A stretch of DNA of 64,000 nt from Candidatus Nitrotoga arctica (GTDB taxonomy: Bacteria; Pseudomonadota; Gammaproteobacteria; Burkholderiales; Gallionellaceae). Positions 51,216 to 60,942 of the stretch are shown here, one piece after another (position 1 is the first letter of the stretch; each line of letters starts with the position of its first letter). Position numbers and translations under genes: made by a program. Location of the stretch: NCBI RefSeq assembly GCF_918378365.1, contig NZ_OU912926.1, positions 1,984,001 to 2,048,000 of the forward strand, read 5' to 3'. Below the pieces are notes generated by a model. It saw only the letters and a list, made by a program, of their open reading frames with translations. It did no database searches and was not told the origin of the DNA.

Positions 51216-52322
51216 TCAATACAGCACGACGGAACGGATCGACTCGCCGCTCTTCATCAAATCAAAACCCTCATTGATGCGCTCCAGCGGCAATGTATGG
51301 GTAATCAAATCATCGATATTCAATTTACCGTCCATGTACCAGTCAACAATTTTCGGCACATCAGTACGGCCACGCGCCCCGCCGAAAGCGGATCCTTTCC
51401 ATTCACGACCGGTGACCAGTTGAAATGGGCGAGTGCTGATTTCTTGCCCGGCAGCAGCAACGCCAATGATGAACGATTGGCCCCACCCTTTATGGCAACA
51501 CTCAAGTGCCTGCCGCATAGTGGTAATGTTGCCAATACATTCGAAAGAGTAATCAGCCCCACCATCGGTCAACTGAATTATGTGATTGACAATATCTCCA
51601 ACTTCTTTCGGGTTCACAAAATCGGTCATTCCGAACTTGCGTGCTATCTCGATTCGCCCGGGATTGATGTCAACTCCGATAATTTTATTGGCACCCACCA
51701 TCTTTGAACCTTGAATTACGTTCAGACCAATGCCGCCCAGTCCAAACACGACCACATTCGCGCCAGCTTCCACTTTGGCTGAAAAAACCACGGCACCGAC
51801 ACCGGTTGTCACACCACAGCCGATGTAACACGCCTTATCGAAGGGCGCATCCTCACGGATTTTAGCTAATGCGATTTCAGGAACGACGATGTAGTTGGAG
51901 AAAGTCGAGGTTCCCATGTAGTGATAGATGAGCTTGCCGTCAATTGAGAAACGTGATGTGGAATCCGGCATCAAGCCGCGACCCTGAGTCGAGCGGATGG
52001 CCTGACAAAGATTGGTCTTGCGCGACAGGCAGTACTTGCATTGACGGCATTCCGGGGTATATAGAGGAATGACATGGTCGTATTTTTTAAGAGAGGAAAC
52101 ACCCGGACCGACATCGACTACGATACCCGCGCCTTCGTGACCTAGAATCGACGGAAAAATACCTTCCGGATCAGAACCCGACAGGGTGTAATAGTCGGTA
52201 TGACAGATTCCGGTGGCTTTAATCTCGACCAGTACTTCACCCTCTTTTGGCCCTGCAAGATCAACTTCTTCAATCGTAAGCGGCGCACTGGCCTTCCATG
52301 CGACTGCAGCTTTTGTTTTCAT
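51216..52322 (-). CDS. frmA: S-(hydroxymethyl)glutathione dehydrogenase, class III alcohol dehydrogenase
   Basis: 368 aa from MKTKAAVAWKA; an ATG-less upstream extension is rejected because family members begin here. Catalytic zinc ligands: Cys in GICHTDYY, His in GHEGAG and a later Cys (IGCGVTTGVG); structural zinc: CRQCKYCLSRKTNLC. The Rossmann motif GLGGIGLNVIQG and the Asp of GVDINPGR indicate NAD use. The enzyme oxidises hydroxymethylglutathione; fghA downstream does the second step. Intact. Confidence 0.97.
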   Translation of the reverse strand: MKTKAAVAWKASAPLTIEEVDLAGPKEGEVLVEIKATGICHTDYYTLSGSDPEGIFPSILGHEGAGIVVDVGPGVSSLKKYDHVIPLYTPECRQCKYCLSRKTNLCQAIRSTQGRGLMPDSTSRFSIDGKLIYHYMGTSTFSNYIVVPEIALAKIREDAPFDKACYIGCGVTTGVGAVVFSAKVEAGANVVVFGLGGIGLNVIQGSKMVGANKIIGVDINPGRIEIARKFGMTDFVNPKEVGDIVNHIIQLTDGGADYSFECIGNITTMRQALECCHKGWGQSFIIGVAAAGQEISTRPFQLVTGREWKGSAFGGARGRTDVPKIVDWYMDGKLNIDDLITHTLPLERINEGFDLMKSGESIRSVVLY

Positions 52323-52468
52323 CAGTGAACTCCATAATAATTCATGAAAAAATAGCTCAATACAGAAGTATTGTAAACCAAGCATTACTAACATAAGGTC
52401 AGTTTTTATGCTTGCAAGGTTTGGATCACTAAGTTCTCCAATACACGTTAACCGAGCTACTTGCTGCC

Positions 52469-52474
52469 TATAAT
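52469..52474 (+). promoter_or_regulatory. Possible -10 element upstream of ilvD
   Basis: A perfect TATAAT lies 129 bases upstream of the ilvD start, with TTAACC 15 bases before it as a weak -35. It lies in the divergent frmA-ilvD intergenic region. Weak spacing makes this a guess. Confidence 0.3.
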
Positions 52475-52602
52475 GTAGCTTGATTTCTGCTACCATTAGT
52501 CATGGGTTGTGTCACAAAATAATTTCACTTTTTGACCTCAATTACAACGCTCATTACGTAGCGCAGAACAAGTATCAACTTAATTTATTTAAAGGAAGCA
52601 TC

Positions 52603-54279
52603 ATGCCTAGCAACATCCATAGTAAAGCCATCACACAAGGTGTGCAGCGTTCGCCTAATCGTGCCATGTTGCGCGCCGTAGGGTTTGGCGATGATGATTT
52701 CAACAAGCCAATTGTAGGCATTGCCAATGCGTATAGCACTATTACACCCTGCAATGCGGGGTTGGGAACTTTAGCAACCCGGGCTGAGCAAGCGGCCCAC
52801 GCCGCTGGTGCGATGCCACAGATATTTGGAACTATTACGATTTCTGACGGCATCTCAATGGGTACCGAAGGCATGAAATGCTCGCTGGTGAGCCGCGAGG
52901 TGATTGCTGACTCAATCGAGACGGTCTGTCGTGCTCAAAGTATGGACGGCATACTCGCCGTCGGTGGCTGCGATAAAAATATGCCGGGCGCCATGATTGC
53001 ATTCGCACGTTTGAACATTCCTGCTATTTTCGTTTATGGTGGCACCATCAAACCCGGTCACCTCAACGGACGGGATTTGACCATTGTCAGCAGTTTCGAA
53101 GCAGTGGGGCAATTTATCGCGCATCGAATCGATGCAGCAGAGCTTCTGGCCGTAGAGCGCAAAGCCTGTCCCGGAATTGGTTCCTGTGGTGGAATGTTTA
53201 CAGCGAACACCATGTCATCCACATTCGAAGTCATGGGCATAAGTCTGCCGTATTCGTCCACCATGGCGGCAGAAGACGCGGAAAAATCCGACAGCGCGGC
53301 ACGGTCAGCCGAAGTGCTGGTGCAAGCCATCCAGAAGCAAATATTACCGTCTCAAATTTTAACCAAAAAAGCTTTCGAAAACGCAATTTCCGTGGTTATG
53401 GCGGTAGGTGGCACAACTAATGCGGTCTTGCATTTGCTGGCAATCGCGCATGCGATGGATGTTGACTTAAGCATTGATGATTTTGAAACAATCCGAAAAC
53501 GCGTTCCAGTGTTTGCCGATATGAAGCCATCCGGCCGTTACGTGGTAACCGATCTTCACCAAGCCGGCGGCATTCCGCAGATAATGAAGATGCTCTTGGT
53601 ACACGGCTTGCTGCACGGCGACTGCTTGACTATCACCGGCGAAACTATCGCGGAGGTACTTAAGGATGTACCTGCAGAACCACGTTCAGATCAAGACGTG
53701 ATCCGCGCTTGGAATAATCCAATTTATCCGCAAGGACATTTAGCGATTCTTAAAGGCAATCTGGCGACGGAAGGTTCAGTGGCCAAAATAAGTGGCATTA
53801 AAAATCCGAAAATAACCGGCCCCGCGCGCGTGTTCGATTCAGAAGAAGCTTGCATGGAAGCAATTCTTGCAGAAAAAATCAATCCCGGGGAAGTGCTCGT
53901 AATCCGCTACGAAGGTCCTAAAGGGGGGCCGGGGATGCGTGAAATGTTATCACCCACTGCCGCCTTGGTGGGCGCCGGGATGGGCGAAAGTGTCGCGCTT
54001 ATTACCGACGGTCGCTTTTCAGGTGGCACTTACGGCTTTGTAGTTGGACACGTTGCACCCGAAGCGGCAATGGGCGGTACCATAGCACTGGTCGAAGAAG
54101 GAGATTCTATTACCATTGATGCTGAAGCCCGCCTGATACAACTGAATGTAAGCGACCAAGAGCTTGCACGGCGTCGTGCCCTGTGGCAGCCACCGGCACC
54201 ACACTATAAACGCGGCGTACTAGCAAAATATGCCCGACTGGTCTCTAGCGCAAGCTTAGGCGCGGTAACGGACGCATAA
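52603..54279 (+). CDS. ilvD: Dihydroxy-acid dehydratase
   Basis: 558 aa from the ATG at 52603 with AAAGGAAG upstream; the longer frame from 52480 lacks a ribosome site. IlvD removes water from dihydroxy acids in valine and isoleucine synthesis. The three iron-sulfur cysteines are Cys50 (TITPCNAG), Cys123 (GGCDKNMPG) and Cys195 ([14 protein letters not shown]); the C-terminal [19 protein letters not shown] signature is complete. It starts its own transcription unit. Intact, full length. Confidence 0.97.
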   Translation: MPSNIHSKAITQGVQRSPNRAMLRAVGFGDDDFNKPIVGIANAYSTITPCNAGLGTLATRAEQAAHAAGAMPQIFGTITISDGISMGTEGMKCSLVSREVIADSIETVCRAQSMDGILAVGGCDKNMPGAMIAFARLNIPAIFVYGGTIKPGHLNGRDLTIVSSFEAVGQFIAHRIDAAELLAVERKACPGIGSCGGMFTANTMSSTFEVMGISLPYSSTMAAEDAEKSDSAARSAEVLVQAIQKQILPSQILTKKAFENAISVVMAVGGTTNAVLHLLAIAHAMDVDLSIDDFETIRKRVPVFADMKPSGRYVVTDLHQAGGIPQIMKMLLVHGLLHGDCLTITGETIAEVLKDVPAEPRSDQDVIRAWNNPIYPQGHLAILKGNLATEGSVAKISGIKNPKITGPARVFDSEEACMEAILAEKINPGEVLVIRYEGPKGGPGMREMLSPTAALVGAGMGESVALITDGRFSGGTYGFVVGHVAPEAAMGGTIALVEEGDSITIDAEARLIQLNVSDQELARRRALWQPPAPHYKRGVLAKYARLVSSASLGAVTDA

Positions 54280-54364
54280 ACGTGGGCATGCTAATTCAAT
54301 TTTTATTCAACAGATGAAGGATTTTTGATAGGTGTACAAATAGTTAAACGTTTGATCAAGAATG

Positions 54365-54420
54365 AAAAGCGCAGCGTGATGTAGGTGCGATTTATGCACT
54401 CATATCACGCCGCACTTTCT
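54365..54420. terminator. Bidirectional hairpin between ilvD and tldD
   Basis: AAAGCGCAGCGTGATGTAGG and the mirrored TCATATCACGCCGCACTTT form a long imperfect stem around GTGCG/TGCAC. It lies between two convergent genes and can end both, although the T-runs are short. Confidence 0.6.
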
Positions 54421-54424
54421 CACC

Positions 54425-55882
54425 CTACGCAGTACCGCCCACTGTCAGTCCATCTATTTTTACCGTTGGCTGGCCGACGCCTACCGGCACGCTCTGTCCT
54501 TCCTTGCCACAAACGCCGACACCAGGATCGAGCGCCATGTCGTTACCTATCATTGAGATGCGGGTCAATGCCTCAGGACCATTGCCGATCAGAGTTGCAC
54601 CCTTCACCGGGTAGGTGATTTTACCGTCTTCAATCATGTATGCTTCAGCGGTGGAAAACACAAACTTGCCGCTGGTAATATCCACCTGTCCCCCGCCAAA
54701 GTTCGCGGCATACAGTCCATGCTTGACTGAAGCAATAATATCCTGTGGATCTTTATCGCCATTCAGCATATAGGTATTGGTCATGCGCGGCATCGGCAGA
54801 TGCGCAAAAGATTCGCGCCGAGCATTACCGGTAATTGGCACACCCATCAGGCGTGCATTCAAAGTATCCTGCAAATAACCCATGAGGATGCCGTCCTCGA
54901 TCAAAACCGTGCGTTGCGTAGGATTGCCTTCATCATCCATTTGCAGGGAGCCGCGTCTGTTCGCAATCGTGCCATCGTCCACTACCGTAACACCCTCGGC
55001 CGCTACCCGTTCACCAATACGGCCGGAAAAAGTGGAGCTGCCTTTACGGTTGAAATCACCTTCCAGGCCGTGCCCCACGGCCTCATGCAGCAGAATACCA
55101 GGCCAGCCGGAACCGAGCACCACAGTCATATTACCCGCTGGTGCGGGCTTGGCATCCAGATTAATAACTGCCTGATGTACCGCCTTGGCGGCGTAATCGT
55201 ATAATACTTCGTCCGTAAAAAAGGCATAGTCGAAACGCCCGCCCCCACCAGATGAACCCTGCTCACGCTTGCCGTTACTTTCCACAATAACTTGCACCGA
55301 CAGGCGCACCAGTGGGCGGATGTCAGCATTCATCAAGCCATCGCTACGCGCCACCAACACCACCTCATACTCGCCTGCCAGGCCCGCTATCACCTGAGTA
55401 ACACGCGGATCCAGGGCACGCGCATAACGCTCCAGGCGTTCCAGCATCGCGACCTTGTCTGCATCTTTCAAACTGGCGATAGGGTCGTGTGGTAGATAGA
55501 AATGTTTGTTGCTGTTCGCGCGTAACAGTGGCACAGTTTGCGTCCCGCCCTGCCGTGCAATCGCGCGTGTAGCCAGTGCTGCACTTTCCAAAGCGGCCCA
55601 ACTGATGTCATCGGAATAGGCAAAAGCGGTCTTTTCACCGCTCACCGCCCGCACACCTACACCCTGCTCGATACCAAAGCTGCCAGACTTGACTATACCT
55701 TCTTCAAGCGACCAGCTTTCGGCGCGACTGTATTGAAAATACAGGTCAGCGTAATCCACTTTATGCGCCAGCATTTTAGAAAACATTTGCTCCAGATGGC
55801 GAGTTTCAAGCGCATGCGGTGCAAGCAGTGACTGCTGTGCAAGAGCAAATACAGTATCGTTATTTTGCATTGTCAAACCCAT
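54425..55882 (-). CDS. tldD: Metalloprotease TldD
   Basis: 485 aa (a second in-frame ATG at 55870 is possible). The metalloprotease motif is HEAVGH at residues 266-271, followed by [20 protein letters not shown]; the C-terminal half contains [27 protein letters not shown] typical of TldD/PmbA. With PmbA it forms a heterodimeric protease that removes leader peptides (microcin B17, CcdA in E. coli). It follows the nitrilase gene on the same strand. Intact. Confidence 0.97.
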   Translation of the reverse strand: MGLTMQNNDTVFALAQQSLLAPHALETRHLEQMFSKMLAHKVDYADLYFQYSRAESWSLEEGIVKSGSFGIEQGVGVRAVSGEKTAFAYSDDISWAALESAALATRAIARQGGTQTVPLLRANSNKHFYLPHDPIASLKDADKVAMLERLERYARALDPRVTQVIAGLAGEYEVVLVARSDGLMNADIRPLVRLSVQVIVESNGKREQGSSGGGGRFDYAFFTDEVLYDYAAKAVHQAVINLDAKPAPAGNMTVVLGSGWPGILLHEAVGHGLEGDFNRKGSSTFSGRIGERVAAEGVTVVDDGTIANRRGSLQMDDEGNPTQRTVLIEDGILMGYLQDTLNARLMGVPITGNARRESFAHLPMPRMTNTYMLNGDKDPQDIIASVKHGLYAANFGGGQVDITSGKFVFSTAEAYMIEDGKITYPVKGATLIGNGPEALTRISMIGNDMALDPGVGVCGKEGQSVPVGVGQPTVKIDGLTVGGTA

Positions 55883-56095
55883 AGAAATTTAAAAGATCGT
55901 TACAAAAAATCCAGCTCATTTATGAAGCGCGTATTTGAAGCGGAAAAAAATTACTCGGACTTCTATATATCAAGTCATATATATAAAGTCGCATAGGGTT
56001 CCACCATAAAAAGAATACTGTTCAAAGAGACAAGCTTTGCATCAAGTCTTTCCTCACTATGCACTCCAAGAGCCAGGCGCTTCACATGTTTACAC

Positions 56096-56956
56096 CTAAC
56101 ATGAGGTAAGCGTACGGTGAGACAGCGCTGGCAAGCTGGCGCGCAAGCTAGCATGATAGGATGGATCTATTTCCGCGACCACGACTCCTGAGCCGCGTGG
56201 CAATCGATCCAGCACTCTCCCCCACGGATCGACGATCATACTATTACCGTGTGTTTCGCGGCCGTTGATATGATAACCGCCCTGCCCTGCGGCCACTACA
56301 TAAGCCAGATTTTCGATGGCGCGCGCGCGCACCAATATCTCCCAATGCATTTTTCCAGTAGTCTCAGTGAAAGCGGAAGGCAACACAATAATATTTACAT
56401 CGTGCATAGCGCGAAACAACTCAGGAAAACGCAAATCGTAACAAATTGCCAAACCAATGCGGCCGAACGGACTATCTACCACCACTACCTGTTCACCTGC
56501 CTCAATAGTACGACCCTCATGGTAACGCTCATTGCCGAGTTCGAGATTGAATAAATGGATTTTGTCATAGCGCGCAACCTGTTCCCCCTTATCGTCATAC
56601 ACCAGGCAGGCATTACGCATTTTATCCGGCGCATCAGCAACCAACGGGATGGAACCACCAACCAGCCAGATTTTATGCTCACGCGCAGTCTCGCTCAAAA
56701 AAGTCTGGATCGCGCCACTGCCCGGTTGCTCACGCACTGCCAATTTATCCGTATCATTCAGTCCCATAATGGGAAAGTATTCCGGCAATACAACCAAGCG
56801 CGCCCCCTGATCCACAGCTTTTTCGATCAGGCGGCGTGCCTCGCTCAGGTTGGCCGGTACATTGGGTCCCGAAGCCATCTGCACGGCAGCAACCTTGAAA
56901 GTCTTTGCTTGCGCGTGAGCAGCCACACGTCGTTGGGTAGCATTTTCTTCTTGCAT
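56096..56956 (-). CDS. Nitrilase-superfamily carbon-nitrogen hydrolase
   Basis: 286 aa. The catalytic triad is Glu59 (VLPEYF), Lys132 (RYDKIHLF) and Cys172 (GLAICYDLRFPELFR). The pattern is closest to the Nit1/YbeM group, which hydrolyses deaminated glutathione, but substrate cannot be set from sequence. The first 15 residues (MQEENATQRRVAAHA) extend past the usual start. It lies 26 bases after yhdP and upstream of tldD, an arrangement common in betaproteobacteria. Confidence 0.9.
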   Translation of the reverse strand: MQEENATQRRVAAHAQAKTFKVAAVQMASGPNVPANLSEARRLIEKAVDQGARLVVLPEYFPIMGLNDTDKLAVREQPGSGAIQTFLSETAREHKIWLVGGSIPLVADAPDKMRNACLVYDDKGEQVARYDKIHLFNLELGNERYHEGRTIEAGEQVVVVDSPFGRIGLAICYDLRFPELFRAMHDVNIIVLPSAFTETTGKMHWEILVRARAIENLAYVVAAGQGGYHINGRETHGNSMIVDPWGRVLDRLPRGSGVVVAEIDPSYHASLRASLPALSHRTLTSC

Positions 56957-56982
56957 ACTTCCAATTCTTTCATAGTATTATT

Positions 56983-59900
56983 TCATGGTGACGCAACAGA
57001 CTTGCTTACACCCACTTTTTCTACATTCGGGTCGGCCCAAGCACCCGTAATATTGTATTCAAATGACGCCAACTTATCGAGCGGTTCGCGCAATATCTTG
57101 TTGGCAATGAAGACCCCAATGCCTACTACCGGACCAGCAGCAAACGCGCTCAGTAGGGATGCTGTGTTCCCCACAGTAGGCAGAATGCGCACACGCAAGT
57201 TTTGCGTTTCTTGGTTTAGATCCACCTGCCCTCTCATTGTCACTTTGGCGGCCGAACCTTCAATTTTAAAATCATCGGTAAACAGCATCCCGTTCTTGAC
57301 TTGCGCCACTCCGTTGATGCTATCAAATTTAAAACCAGCGCTAAACACATCCGTAAAATCCAGCGTAATCCGCTTGGGCAGCGCTTGCAGACTCAAAATG
57401 CTGAGCAGCTTACCAAGACCCGGATCGATTCGCAGGAACTGTCCTTTTCCGGTACTCAGCTTGAGCGTGCCATCCAGTGTGGCATAGCTGAATTCAGCAG
57501 GAGGGCCGGGCCAAGAAAACGTCCCTTCCAGTTCTCCGCTGCCGTCCTTCACGCTATTTGGGTAGCCGGAACGGCCCAGAATTTTCCCTGCATCACTGAT
57601 TTCCAGCTTGAGGTTGACTTGAGTCTGCTCCCCGCCAGGGCCCATCTGCCATTTTCCATCCGCAGTCAACTCACCGTCTGGGTTAGTGATAATTAAGCGC
57701 TCCAACAGCCAGTCGCGCTCATGCTGTTGCGCCAATAACTCCAGCTTGCCCAGATTTTTTCCATTCAGTATGAGACTGCTCACGGCCACGTCGAGCGCAG
57801 GGTGTTTCATGCTAGCAACATTTTTTTTAATAGCAATAGATGGAATTGCCGTACTTTTCTTTTTGCCACTTTCGTCCCGATCCAATTCCAGAGACAAGTT
57901 TTTCAAACGAGCAACAAACTTACCGTTACCCTGCGGCTGCCAACTCACTTCGCCATTAACTGACTTAGCTGCCAGTTGCGCAGCAATCGTGCCATTAATA
58001 TTGCGTGCAATGATACGAAGATCATCTGCCATATAACCATACCCATTGATCTTCTGGATCAGCAAATCGACACCTGCGATACCGACCGGTGTCAATCCGT
58101 CCGACGCACTAGCCAGCGCTCCCCAACCTTCCATCGATAACTGCGGCAGGGTGCCGACGAGCCACACACCATCCTTTTCCAACCACTTGCCCGCATTGCC
58201 AAAATTGACTGTGCCGCGCTTGATGACCCGCTCGCCTCCCTCATCCCAACGCAAAAATTTCGCACTGAGGAGTTTGCCATATTGCACCGATAACAAGTCC
58301 TGTTGCGGAGTCATGCTATTCATCTCGAAGCGCAGCGGAATAATCTCGCTGGCGCGCTTTGTAAATGGCGCGGGCAGGTCAGATGCCAGCCCGACCAAAT
58401 TGGAAGTGAGCTGCATACTGATGTGTTTTTTTAAAACCGTAATTTCTGACTCCCAATCGCTACTACCATGCAGATAATCTAGCAACGAATGCGGCGCTGC
58501 CTCACGTAGAGCGTCTATATTTGCGCGCCCAGCTATCTTTGCATTTGCAGCGCCACCTTTGTTGCTCTGCACTATTAGGGTGGCAGGTCCTCCAAAAACT
58601 TGCATCGTGACGTTCTCCGTGCGTAGCGATGATTCACTGAACAGCAGATCGCCATTAACTTTATGTAAAATTGGCACACTCTTGCCCAAGCTCACTTCAT
58701 TGTCGAGAAAATGATAATGGCCGGAAACTATTGCCGGCTTACTACCACGCAATGGAATGTCCACTTGTAGATTCAGATTGCCAATACCACTCGACGTCAT
58801 GTTGTCAGTGAGGCCATCGATATACCCGCGCACCGGGCTTTGCTGAATAAAATTCAGACCATGCTTCGTTTCACCCACCGACTCGCCCCGCACTTGCAAT
58901 AGCAGGCCAGGACTTTCTATATCCGGCAGAATGACACTAATATTTTTCACAGACCCGCCCGCAGTCATAGCGGTCGGAGCAGTCACCTCAAGCCGTTTAC
59001 CCTGAATCACCAATTTTGCAACGGCATTTTCCACACGAGGCCATCCTTTGGCGTACTCCACTGTCACTCCAGTTGCACGCGCCCGGATTTGAAACAAGCC
59101 CTTACGGTTTCCATCAAACGGAAAATCATTCAAATTACCCTTTAGGCGCAGATTAAAATCATCTGCTTGCCCGTCGATCAACGCATTTCGTATCCAAGTG
59201 TGGGCTTCGTTATTCAAAGCAACCAATGGAATATAGCGAGCGGTATGCTGCACTGCGGCGCGCGTCAGGCGAACAGTCAAGTCAATCAGACCAGGACTTT
59301 GAGGTAGTGACTGATAGCTACCAAAAAGATTTCCGGCAAGATCTGCGTTAGCTATAGAAACCTTATTAAACTTGACTTCCATCCCGCGGTCGTGCTTTTG
59401 CCAACTCAACTGTGCAATGAGTGAATCAAATGCCAAAGGCTCCGGCATAATCAGTGGCGCATCCACCGACAAATTTCGTGTGTTAAGTGACAGCGTACCG
59501 TTGGCGTCGTTACCATCCACTTGGCCGCTCAATCGAGTAAATCCAGGAACATTCCCCGCGCGCCGTATGGATAGTCCGTCGAAACGCGCCTTAATCTCGT
59601 AATTCAATAACTTGTCAAAATCACCCCGCCATTTTGCCTGCACATCGGACATACGCCCCTGAGGCGCAAATTTAGCTAGCTGCTGCTTCAGGCTAGACGT
59701 CAACGGCAGGAAATGCATCAAGCTGGTGAAACGGTCAATATCCAGCGTATTGACGCGCACCGCACCACTAGCAGGTTGTTTGTCTGTAGCATCTGCAAAA
59801 CGCATGTATAAATCAATGGGCTGCAACACCAGGTCATTACTCATCTGCAAGGATAATTTCCGCGTGGAAATCTCAAAGCCCCGAACCACGTCGTGCCATT

Positions 59901-60837
59901 CAACACGCCCGCGCAACTTGATCACATCGAGCAGCGGCAAATCATCGGCCAATTGTGTCTGTAGGTCAGCCAGCGCCAGATCAGCAGTAAACTGGTTGAT
60001 TTTTCCGTTCTCGACTCCCAGCCAACCACGCAACGCGCCTCTACCCCGTTTGGGTGAAATAGGTAGCGGTAACCATGTATTCCAAGCGGCAACATCGACA
60101 TAATCCAGCTGGGTATATAGCTCCCCGCGCCAAGCATTGAAGTTGTCAAAGCTGGCACCAAAAAAATCACCCCGGAGATCCAATTGCGCAGACAATCCCG
60201 CTGGAGGTTGCGCTCGCAACGAAAAACTGTGACGGCGCCCACTGTTTTCAATGAGCATGTTCACTTGATTTAATATTAATGGGGGCGCAGCACGCTGCTC
60301 GTCCTGCCAAGTGATGCGAGCACCACGAACTACAATGTGTTTTTGGTGCAGTAACCAATCCGCCAGCCCGTGATCCGCAGGTTGGCCGGGAATATTACTC
60401 GACATTTTCATGCCAGCGATATGCAACAAGCCTTGCGCGTCCCGTTTTATCACCAGATCTGGCTGGTTAATCTCCAGGCTATATAGGCGCACCTGACCGG
60501 TCAGAGCTGTTATCCACGACACCACATTGTCCACTTGCTGCAATGCGAGCAAAGTTTGCCCCTGTTTATCCAGAATAAGTACATCGGTAAACAAGAGATG
60601 CGGGCGAATGCCATGCCAGTCTGCCTCAATCTTGCCAATAGTCACTGGCTGACCGACCACGTGACTGACCATAGCGGTGATGTTGTCGTGATAGCGTTCG
60701 ATATCCGGCAATATCCAGTAACGCAATATCAACAACAATCCCCCGCCGGCGAACAACAGCAACACTGCACCCAATAGTGCGAATCGTGTTAATTGATTGC
60801 AACAGCGCCCACAAAAGCGCAAGCAAACTCTCAACAT
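56983..60837 (-). CDS. yhdP: YhdP-family AsmA-like envelope protein
   Basis: About 1284 aa from MLRVCLRF (a longer start at 60873 is possible). One N-terminal membrane helix (FALLGAVLLLFAGGGLLLIL) is followed by the DUF3971 region and repetitive beta-strand-rich sequence to a C-terminal AsmA_2 domain (LRVRILPTVGNTASLLSAFAAGPVVGIGVF, then YNITGAWADPNV). YhdP bridges inner and outer membranes and carries phospholipids. Length matches the family. First gene of the yhdP-nitrilase-tldD block, divergent from glnE. Confidence 0.93.
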   Translation of the reverse strand: MLRVCLRFCGRCCNQLTRFALLGAVLLLFAGGGLLLILRYWILPDIERYHDNITAMVSHVVGQPVTIGKIEADWHGIRPHLLFTDVLILDKQGQTLLALQQVDNVVSWITALTGQVRLYSLEINQPDLVIKRDAQGLLHIAGMKMSSNIPGQPADHGLADWLLHQKHIVVRGARITWQDEQRAAPPLILNQVNMLIENSGRRHSFSLRAQPPAGLSAQLDLRGDFFGASFDNFNAWRGELYTQLDYVDVAAWNTWLPLPISPKRGRGALRGWLGVENGKINQFTADLALADLQTQLADDLPLLDVIKLRGRVEWHDVVRGFEISTRKLSLQMSNDLVLQPIDLYMRFADATDKQPASGAVRVNTLDIDRFTSLMHFLPLTSSLKQQLAKFAPQGRMSDVQAKWRGDFDKLLNYEIKARFDGLSIRRAGNVPGFTRLSGQVDGNDANGTLSLNTRNLSVDAPLIMPEPLAFDSLIAQLSWQKHDRGMEVKFNKVSIANADLAGNLFGSYQSLPQSPGLIDLTVRLTRAAVQHTARYIPLVALNNEAHTWIRNALIDGQADDFNLRLKGNLNDFPFDGNRKGLFQIRARATGVTVEYAKGWPRVENAVAKLVIQGKRLEVTAPTAMTAGGSVKNISVILPDIESPGLLLQVRGESVGETKHGLNFIQQSPVRGYIDGLTDNMTSSGIGNLNLQVDIPLRGSKPAIVSGHYHFLDNEVSLGKSVPILHKVNGDLLFSESSLRTENVTMQVFGGPATLIVQSNKGGAANAKIAGRANIDALREAAPHSLLDYLHGSSDWESEITVLKKHISMQLTSNLVGLASDLPAPFTKRASEIIPLRFEMNSMTPQQDLLSVQYGKLLSAKFLRWDEGGERVIKRGTVNFGNAGKWLEKDGVWLVGTLPQLSMEGWGALASASDGLTPVGIAGVDLLIQKINGYGYMADDLRIIARNINGTIAAQLAAKSVNGEVSWQPQGNGKFVARLKNLSLELDRDESGKKKSTAIPSIAIKKNVASMKHPALDVAVSSLILNGKNLGKLELLAQQHERDWLLERLIITNPDGELTADGKWQMGPGGEQTQVNLKLEISDAGKILGRSGYPNSVKDGSGELEGTFSWPGPPAEFSYATLDGTLKLSTGKGQFLRIDPGLGKLLSILSLQALPKRITLDFTDVFSAGFKFDSINGVAQVKNGMLFTDDFKIEGSAAKVTMRGQVDLNQETQNLRVRILPTVGNTASLLSAFAAGPVVGIGVFIANKILREPLDKLASFEYNITGAWADPNVEKVGVSKSVASP

Positions 60838-60942
60838 AAGATGGGATGGCCAAGTGACCATGTAAACAAACAAGCCAAGGCACGCATAGCAGATTTATAA
60901 TGAACCATAAAGATGCGAACAGTTTAACCCTAAGCCCCCTCA